Shown here: piece after piece, positions 16,401 through 20,641 of the stretch | Position numbering within the stretch: position 1 is the stretch's first letter | Layout of the letters: the number at the start of each line of letters is the position of its first letter | Assembly: GCA_004558955.1 (NCBI GenBank) | Contig: SFZC01000024.1 | Span: forward strand, 1 to 20,641 | Direction: 5' to 3' | DNA: 20,641 nt | From: a bacterium | GTDB lineage: Bacteria > Cyanobacteriota > Vampirovibrionia > Gastranaerophilales > Gastranaerophilaceae | Notes under the pieces: model-generated | What the model was told of the DNA's origin: nothing | The model's database searches: none | Seen by the model: only the letters and a program-made list of their open reading frames with translations | Made by a program: the position numbers and the translations under genes

Positions 16401-19396
16401 ATTATAACAACAATGCAGGCGGTGACGGCGGTTATATTACCGGTGAAAATTTTCGCAACGGCGTGTTGGCTGAAGATGTGATTGACACGCTTGGTGAAAA
16501 TAAAGTTAAAGATAAAAACAGCAAACAGTATAGAAAATTGTTGGGTGCAGACGGTGAAGCCTTTAAGTTCCAAATGTTACCTGATATTATTGTTCAAGGC
16601 GAATCAACAAAGGCAAGAGATTTAAGTTCAAGTATCAAATATACCACAACTCAAGAACCTGACAAGTATTTTAAAGATTTGAAAGAAATGGCTCAAAATA
16701 TGACCCGTGATGAGTTGCAACAAAAAATCAATTTAATTGATACTGTTCCAAAAGCGGCAAGACGAAATTATGAAAGAATTGAAGCCCGAATTATGCGACA
16801 AGGCAACTTTAATAATGGTATTGATACAAAAGCAAAATATGATGCCTTGCCTGATAATGATGAGGTAAAATTGTTGTTTGAAACTTATGCTGCATTAGAT
16901 TCATATTATGCAATTCCTGATAAAAAGCAGTTTTTTATAAATTCCTTATCTCCTAAAAAGATTGCAAAATTAAAAACACAAATTCGCCAAGAGGCTCGTA
17001 AAAACTTTGATTACGTTTTTGCTAAAAATCCTGAATTTGCAATGGGCGGAAATGCTGTTTCATATCAGGAAGTTATGTCCTTGTTGAAAGCCTTTTCAAA
17101 AGATAACGATTTGAATTTGACTACAAAACAAATGACAACGATAGTTAATTCTTTGGAACAAATTGATAAATCGAAGTTTGACGGAAGTTTGAAACATACA
17201 ATCAAACTGATGACAGACAGTTTCAAAACTACCTTGGAGCAAAAATCAAAAGCCAAAATTCCGTCAGGCAAAGTTAATGAATTAACTCAAAAAGTTCATG
17301 ATATCTTAACTAAAAATATGTATTTTGATGAAAAGGATATGGAAAGCGTTGATTTTAGACGTGACAATATGCCTGCTATCGAAAAATGGATAGATGATAC
17401 CTTCAAACCTGCGACAGATGAAGAATTTGTTAAGATTTTCAGAAAACTTCAAGATATGCCGTTGGATAATTTTAAATCAAAATACAATTCTACAATAACC
17501 GATAGTGCTTTAGGTATCAAACCGATTACGGGGTATGAGGTTTTGAAGAAATTTAGAGCAGAAAATGACAAAGTTCAAAATGGAGTATTCGGATTGGTTT
17601 ATAACCTTGAACATTACAACTCGTTTGATGAAAGCGAAACAAAGCCATACTATCGCTATTCAAAATTAGGTAGAGTTCTTGCTGGTGCTGAGTATCTTAA
17701 AAAGTCTTTTGATGACACATTTTTGGAATACCACGGCGAAATGGAATCCTTAACCCTTGATAAACTTTTCAATAAATATGCAAAAAGAAGCTATGATAAA
17801 TATAATACCTTCCCTGCGTATGCGAAAGTCGAAACTGAAAATCCTGAAGCGATTGCAAATTCGTTGATTGATTTAAAAGCATCTATTGAAGACAGTATCG
17901 CAGACAGTGCCTTAAATAAAAAGATTTTGAATATTGTTAGTGATGTTCGAGAATTTCAGGCTGAATTGGCAAATTTAGACGACAATTCAACCTTGCCTGA
18001 ACGTTTATGGAGAAAAATCGGGCCGTTTGCAGTGAACTTCTATGCGGAAAATTCTAAAGACGAAACAATACAAAACTCAGTACAGGCAGTGAAAGATATT
18101 ATCAATACAAACCCGAACGAAACAACTGTTAAGGAATACAAAGACAAATTACAAATAGTTGCCGATGATATTTTCCCTTACGAAAAAACTAAAGCAGGTG
18201 AGACTCGAGAAAATAACGTTAAGCTTTATGCCGAAAAAATTAAGGCAGAAAGACAATATTTTGTAACCGAGTCTATCGACCCGAAATATCAGCCGAAAGC
18301 CAATGTTCTATTGAACAAATGGATTAAGGCAAAGGCACAAAATTCTAAAGATGCCGATATGTATTTTGGTGAATTTGTGGCGTTTTATAATAAACACAGA
18401 ATAACACTTTCTCCTGACAAGTTGTTCTTGGAATATATGATGATGCTAGCAAAAACTACTCCAAGCAATAATCCGTACAAAAATATGACGGACTCTCAAA
18501 AAGAAATGCTGGAAAATGTCAAAAAATCTTACGAAACAGAGATTAAATCGCTGTTGTACAGTGCAAAACTTGTTGAGTTGCAGACAATTTTGATGAGAGC
18601 CGCAAGAGACGGTAATTTGAACAAGGTTAAATCAGAACTTCAAAATACAAAAATGAAGTTGCTAAATGGCGAACAAATCGATTTGTGTTCATCAGCAGGC
18701 TTAATTATTATGTTGAGATCACTTATTGAAGAAAATGATTTAGACACGGCTTTGATGTTTATCGACCAGTTGGGCTTGAATGAACTTGCGGTGGAAACCT
18801 TTGCGACGAAGTTCTTGTCATTTGATTCAGGTAAACAGATAATAAAACGTTCGTATAATATTTTTGATGCGGTAGATAAACAAGTTGCTTATGCTGATAA
18901 AGAGTTTAAGAATTTGGGCGATATTGATAATGACCCTGATTATAAGGAACATTTGGAACAGTACCGTGACAAAATCATGAAATATTGTAATCATACAAAC
19001 TTCAGAAGCTCTGGCAGGCTGTTGAATTTGGCGGTAGTTCAAACTCTTGCGGATATTGAAAAATATCCTGAGAGGTCAAAATCAGCAATACTTTCAGAAA
19101 ATATGTCAATGTGCAAAGCGGCTGCCGTTAGTTATGCTAAGAAAAATGTTGACCAATACAATGACGTGTTGAAAAGATTTGATACGGTAAATCATTTGTT
19201 GCATCAAATCAACTTGCCGAGAAATTCCGGAGTTGAACATTATGTGGAAGAATACGAAAAGAAAATGAATGAACTTGAAGACTATACCTCAAAATTCTCT
19301 ATAGATTTCAAAAATATAGACGTGTCGGTAGGTATCAATGCGGACCTGAGACGTATGGCAGATGAAGCCGCTGCCCTTGAAGAAGAAGGGGTGTAA
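13451..19396 (+). CDS. Giant papain-like cysteine protease protein with split active site
   Basis: A 1981-residue protein not assignable to a named family as a whole. Leader: MKIHSITSRFINFEG (F13). I recognise a papain (clan CA, C1-like) active site in two parts. IKSVNQLSVGSCAAIS carries Q226 and C232, six residues apart as Gln19 and Cys25 are in papain. DGPGMHAQYIAD carries H935 and FHDNTWG carries N963, matching the HA and N-[ST]-W-G signature; GGDGGYITGENF then resembles the WGENGYI tail. The Cys-His gap is about 700 residues against roughly 130 in papain, so a helical, charged stretch of about 560 residues is inserted. Residues about 1000-1981 are Lys/Glu-rich and mostly helical, with no domain I know. 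No signal peptide or membrane segment is seen. The frame is intact throughout. It is divergent from the transporter pair. Role inferred: an effector or processing protease. Confidence 0.8.
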   Translation: MKIHSITSRFINFEGKRQDRKNVEQLKKNNPYDLNVINQRNIQTAIENLSNEGGAENAKFLLDVSKHLKYGTNIDLGKTPNHDWRAELNEAAKKSIEKAPKKEQKKLYAQMKRAEKVQRPLTAPEREILNLREAILSQVDRDVLENIKYTNVKNFDRNFDYLISSSEISVAQKLHIMKKLNYLMSPKYKINPQLADKKTQVLAEMVNDMVINTPESEIPNIKSVNQLSVGSCAAISICRKKMAYEDKANYVDMILSELDDKDYMMIYDISKLGSHTKIPVNKPYIDYDYAMKQGYRILDASALNWMNAADTTGRVNEATKNYIAFDKTFFDTFTDGHIISDISEELSSEQDYYRALMKAKAAIKECKKDVLGKQLNSKKVKNELSKNLDEIQRYTNSLNSMLGELSPTSTKENRRQVLSDLRSLEVENSRAVAKSDKQGLKEFMYIPNEPDKVKANKIKKYLATHLDYVNEDLLNKKADYITELLSSISDATKATQLPEEDKIRNAKNLYKAAAAYRIQTEFGLDNIYKTCDTMRELGLPDRESLIFNNIDDLIKKLNKGTLNPVVKETLANRFQADSPEALIESLEFNRKNLQHEMTATFDDLYKSCMLGDRKSTLLKNLEAIKGTIVEDKNRETLKSMAFNMGMKPDKRQVVSELDKLIDIMNDSPSEEDYLYAYNKAGGRNQMLDFKTIMENLGEILKNNDPDSRAIIREFNEANGLPKDAPRQASLEKFVEIGEKFNKLSFLTKAFQEALEVRDEDGTVLNTVIPKEVIMKKLEQEHKVVTAKDLADFQDKFATIAGARQLPNGSRLEMKDLPKEFTTFSKHEREVMKEISGNLNKWYSATTRNLDAQYKVIEKPLKEHFRQLGVTLGSYWLPNDGQSGLYSRQQVRIIESMTDKPHYIEKDGNVAIAKILNSPYSGISSTSVFTDGPGMHAQYIADIKQVPVKTKDGVEAKYAIFHDNTWGAVEHENSWRDENGLLRTDYNNNAGGDGGYITGENFRNGVLAEDVIDTLGENKVKDKNSKQYRKLLGADGEAFKFQMLPDIIVQGESTKARDLSSSIKYTTTQEPDKYFKDLKEMAQNMTRDELQQKINLIDTVPKAARRNYERIEARIMRQGNFNNGIDTKAKYDALPDNDEVKLLFETYAALDSYYAIPDKKQFFINSLSPKKIAKLKTQIRQEARKNFDYVFAKNPEFAMGGNAVSYQEVMSLLKAFSKDNDLNLTTKQMTTIVNSLEQIDKSKFDGSLKHTIKLMTDSFKTTLEQKSKAKIPSGKVNELTQKVHDILTKNMYFDEKDMESVDFRRDNMPAIEKWIDDTFKPATDEEFVKIFRKLQDMPLDNFKSKYNSTITDSALGIKPITGYEVLKKFRAENDKVQNGVFGLVYNLEHYNSFDESETKPYYRYSKLGRVLAGAEYLKKSFDDTFLEYHGEMESLTLDKLFNKYAKRSYDKYNTFPAYAKVETENPEAIANSLIDLKASIEDSIADSALNKKILNIVSDVREFQAELANLDDNSTLPERLWRKIGPFAVNFYAENSKDETIQNSVQAVKDIINTNPNETTVKEYKDKLQIVADDIFPYEKTKAGETRENNVKLYAEKIKAERQYFVTESIDPKYQPKANVLLNKWIKAKAQNSKDADMYFGEFVAFYNKHRITLSPDKLFLEYMMMLAKTTPSNNPYKNMTDSQKEMLENVKKSYETEIKSLLYSAKLVELQTILMRAARDGNLNKVKSELQNTKMKLLNGEQIDLCSSAGLIIMLRSLIEENDLDTALMFIDQLGLNELAVETFATKFLSFDSGKQIIKRSYNIFDAVDKQVAYADKEFKNLGDIDNDPDYKEHLEQYRDKIMKYCNHTNFRSSGRLLNLAVVQTLADIEKYPERSKSAILSENMSMCKAAAVSYAKKNVDQYNDVLKRFDTVNHLLHQINLPRNSGVEHYVEEYEKKMNELEDYTSKFSIDFKNIDVSVGINADLRRMADEAAALEEEGV
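14694..14712 (+). repeat. 19-nt copy of the 12219-12237 hairpin inside the giant gene
   Basis: The 19 bases gtcaggtattgtctgactt are identical to 12219-12237. Here they encode RQVLSDL (residues 415-421) in frame. The GTCAG/CTGAC stem with its 7-nt loop is retained. Confidence 0.55.
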
Positions 19397-19401
19397 GTTA
19401 C

Positions 19402-19414
19402 GGCAAATCTTGCC
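19402..19414 (+). terminator. Weak terminator-like hairpin after the giant gene
   Basis: GGCAA pairs with TTGCC around a 3-nt loop, 5 nt after the TAA. The T-run (19424-19428) is 9 nt away, further than in a standard intrinsic terminator. Confidence 0.3.
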
Positions 19415-19462
19415 AAGACGTCATTTTTCTATATGAGCACACTCAGGTGACACTAAAAGTCG

Positions 19463-19482
19463 GTTGGGCATACTTGCCCAAC
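19463..19482. repeat. Strong intergenic hairpin
   Basis: GTTGGGCA and TGCCCAAC form a perfect 8-bp stem around TACT. An alternative longer fold uses TCGGTT (19460-19465) with AACCGA (19483-19488) and bulges AAC. It resembles the small dispersed hairpins common between genes in cyanobacterial and proteobacterial genomes; membership of a particular family is not established. Confidence 0.5.
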
Positions 19483-19527
19483 AACCGAAAAATGCACTCT
19501 CTGCCTGCGAATAATCCATTTGAAAAG

Positions 19528-19547
19528 TAGGTCGGCATTGCTATGCC
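19528..19547. repeat. Intergenic hairpin sharing its left arm with the 12216 hairpin
   Basis: GGCAT (19534-19538) pairs with ATGCC (19543-19547) around TGCT. The bases leading in, TAGGTC-GG-ATTG (19528-19540), align with TAGGTCAGGTATTG at 12216-12229, which suggests a common ancestor. Confidence 0.4.
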
Positions 19548-19720
19548 AATGGCGTGATTTTAATTGTCTGAATAGAATTTTATTGTCAGGCGGTGCAGTT
19601 ACTAAACGGTTTCGGAGTAAGGTTTTATTTAAAATCTGTTTAAACTAATGTTGAAATTCTCCCACGCTTAAGTCCAAATAATTACTCTATATATATGACA
19701 AATTATGACAACTTATTTCA

Positions 19721-19726
19721 TATAAT
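19721..19726 (+). promoter_or_regulatory. -10 box placed for a leaderless transcript
   Basis: A perfect TATAAT ends 6 nt before the ATG at 19733, so RNA synthesis would start at the A of the start codon. The -35 is not clear; TGACA motifs ending at 19700 and 19710 give spacings of 20 and 10 nt. Confidence 0.4.
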
Positions 19727-19732
19727 GAGAAA

Positions 19733-20410
19733 ATGGACGAAATAGTTATTGATAAAAAATATTCTGATTTTATTGAGAATTTGATAGAACAGGTAACGGC
19801 GGTTTTGCCTGAGGACATAAATCCTTTGCAGACGAGTTATCTCAAGAATAATATGCGAAAATCAATGACTATGATGGCTTCTTCTTATAGCGATAATGAA
19901 GTCTTGGGCGATTTGAGTTTTGAAGAACAGTGTTTTTATATCCAAGTTATCGGAGAATGGTCGTTCCATAAGGAAATCGACTTGTTTCGTTCGGGAATTT
20001 CCGCAAAATATTGGAAAGTCGTGATGAACAAAATTTGGTACACTATGTGGGAAGTTATGTTTGCTTGCGTAAAAAATGAAACTCCGCATGCTACCACTTT
20101 GAATTTGGTGGAAAGATTTGTTAATCGTACATATAATGAAGCGATTGAGGAATTGAAGGAACAGGAATTGATTGACGAAGAAACCGAAGAACAGGCAAAA
20201 GAACAATCAAACATTGACAAAATGGCTCGTGAAATGCAGGTTGTTGAAAATGTGCAAAAGGGCTTTGCTATCGGGCTGAAAAGGTTTTGCTTGGCGATTT
20301 TGCTTGGAGCGATTACAATGTTTTTGGTTATGAAATTCAAATTGGTTGGAATTGTCGGTGTTTTGACCTTTTTGTTGGTTTATCATTTTTTGCCGTCAAA
20401 GAGTGAATAA
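19733..20410 (+). CDS. Hypothetical protein with C-terminal membrane hairpin
   Basis: A 225-residue protein I do not recognise. Residues 1-140 are helical and soluble-looking, with aromatic-rich ISAKYWKVVMNKIWYTMWEVMF in the middle. A strongly acidic helix follows (EAIEELKEQELIDEETEEQ, about 135-153), then two hydrophobic segments near the end (FCLAILLGAITMFLVM and LVGIVGVLTFLLVYHFL, about 186-220) separated by only a few residues. This suggests a tail-anchored hairpin with most of the protein in the cytosol. It lacks the leader seen in the neighbouring giant protein. No ribosome site is evident; the TATAAT at 19721-19726 suggests a leaderless message. It is followed after 73 nt by the triosephosphate isomerase gene. 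Confidence 0.8.
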   Translation: MDEIVIDKKYSDFIENLIEQVTAVLPEDINPLQTSYLKNNMRKSMTMMASSYSDNEVLGDLSFEEQCFYIQVIGEWSFHKEIDLFRSGISAKYWKVVMNKIWYTMWEVMFACVKNETPHATTLNLVERFVNRTYNEAIEELKEQELIDEETEEQAKEQSNIDKMAREMQVVENVQKGFAIGLKRFCLAILLGAITMFLVMKFKLVGIVGVLTFLLVYHFLPSKSE

Positions 20411-20417
20411 TTCGGAT

Positions 20418-20446
20418 TTGTTTTTTTATTATGTTTAATATAAAAT
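20418..20446 (+). promoter_or_regulatory. Candidate promoter of tpiA
   Basis: TTGTTT (20418-20423) and TAAAAT (20441-20446) have a 17-nt spacer. Transcription would begin around 20452, at the left arm of the inverted repeat. Confidence 0.4.
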
Positions 20447-20451
20447 ACGGG

Positions 20452-20470
20452 GTGTTAAGTGGTACTTATA
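20452..20470 (+). repeat. Left arm of a 19-bp perfect inverted repeat
   Basis: gtgttaagtggtacttata is the exact reverse complement of the last 19 bases of the window (20623-20641). It lies in the tpiA leader, directly before the AAGGAG ribosome site. Confidence 0.9.
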
Positions 20471-20483
20471 AAGGAGAATTATT

Positions 20484-20627
20484 ATGTCAAGAAAACCAAT
20501 TATTGCAGGAAACTGGAAAATGAACCTTTTGCAAAGTGATGCAAAAGCTTTGTACGAAGGAATTAAATCCTTCGTTAGCAACTATACAGCAACTCAGTTG
20601 CCGACAGTTGTAATCGCTCCTGTATAA
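20484..20627 (+). CDS. tpiA: Triosephosphate isomerase, 5' fragment
   Basis: Glycolytic enzyme that interconverts dihydroxyacetone phosphate and glyceraldehyde 3-phosphate. Only 47 residues are present, against about 250 in the complete enzyme. The N-terminal strand is unmistakable: RKPIIAGNWKMN (3-14), with the substrate-binding Asn and Lys of the GNWKMN motif, and TVVIAPV (41-47) at the second strand. AAGGAG (20471-20476) sits 7 nt ahead of the ATG. The TAA at 20625-20627 falls entirely within the right arm of the terminal inverted repeat, so it is almost certainly an artefact at the contig end and not a real stop. The true gene should continue beyond the window in the genome. Confidence 0.9.
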   Translation: MSRKPIIAGNWKMNLLQSDAKALYEGIKSFVSNYTATQLPTVVIAPV

Positions 20628-20641
20628 GTACCACTTAACAC
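20623..20641 (-). repeat. Right arm of the inverted repeat, at the very end of the window
   Basis: tataagtaccacttaacac is the exact inverse of 20452-20470 and runs to the last base. It replaces the expected continuation of tpiA, which points to a chimeric or hairpin-derived contig end. Confidence 0.9.

Larger units (their letters stand above)
19397..19732. other. 336-nt intergenic region with three small hairpins
   Basis: No ORF or RNA gene is recognised. Three stems of a GGCA-loop-TGCC kind lie within about 150 nt: 19402-19414, 19463-19482 and 19534-19547. The first is followed 9 nt later by five Ts and could help terminate the giant gene. From 19548 to 19690 I see only AT-rich DNA without clear structure. 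From about 19694 to 19710 a short direct repeat (atgacaa twice, one helical turn apart) precedes the promoter of the next gene. Confidence 0.5.

Noticed and set aside
19397..19732. tRNA, small RNA gene or CRISPR array in the intergenic region
   Set aside because: No cloverleaf pattern, no regularly spaced direct repeats; only three unlike-length hairpins are seen.
199..20410. Possible recoding of TGA, since none of the 14 complete genes ends in TGA
   Set aside because: The recognisable genes are full length without in-frame TGA and use TGG for Trp; an AT-rich genome with TAA preference explains the pattern.

Overview
The window is AT-rich bacterial DNA read with the standard code. All 14 complete genes end in TAA (11) or TAG (3). 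The best guess for the source is a gut Vampirovibrionia/Melainabacteria (Gastranaerophilales) type organism. That rests on codon usage, the bioF-bioG-bioC cluster, and several large orphan proteins that start with a short polar leader ending in an F-x-G-like motif. It is an inference and not a proven assignment. The right end looks like a contig end: the last 19 bases are the exact inverted copy of a stretch just upstream of the last gene.

Layout. 1-198: no gene, a GC-rich nested hairpin. 199-1041 (-): family 2 glycosyltransferase, divergent from an XRE-type regulator (1210-1524, +). 1613-8375 (+): a four-gene operon-like run with a triple-AAA ATPase carrying an ankyrin-like N-terminus, two large paralogous proteins with ankyrin-like segments, and between them a smaller protein with a predicted coiled coil. 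8379-9581 (-): radical SAM protein, convergent with the run and only 3 nt away. 9677-12196 (+): bioF, bioG and bioC with overlapping ends. 12243-13339 (-): two half-size chromate-transporter family proteins. 13451-19396 (+): a 1981-residue protein with a papain-type active site whose Cys and His lie about 700 residues apart. 19397-19732: intergenic DNA with three small hairpins. 19733-20410 (+): a protein with a C-terminal membrane hairpin. 20484-end (+): truncated triosephosphate isomerase.

How the genes may work together. The biotin genes form a coherent module: BioC and BioG cap and uncap the pimeloyl-ACP precursor, and BioF performs the next committed step. The most unusual content is the set of five proteins (at 1613, 4680, 6273, 6966 and 13451) that share the leader pattern M-x-[I/L]-...-F-x-[G/A/S]. 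They are otherwise different: an AAA unfoldase-like protein, two ankyrin-like paralogs, a coiled-coil protein and a giant cysteine-protease-like protein. The housekeeping genes in the window lack the leader. I infer that it is a sorting or docking tag for an undescribed process, possibly delivery of large proteins or proteostasis at a shared site, with the AAA protein as the motor. Sequence alone does not prove this.
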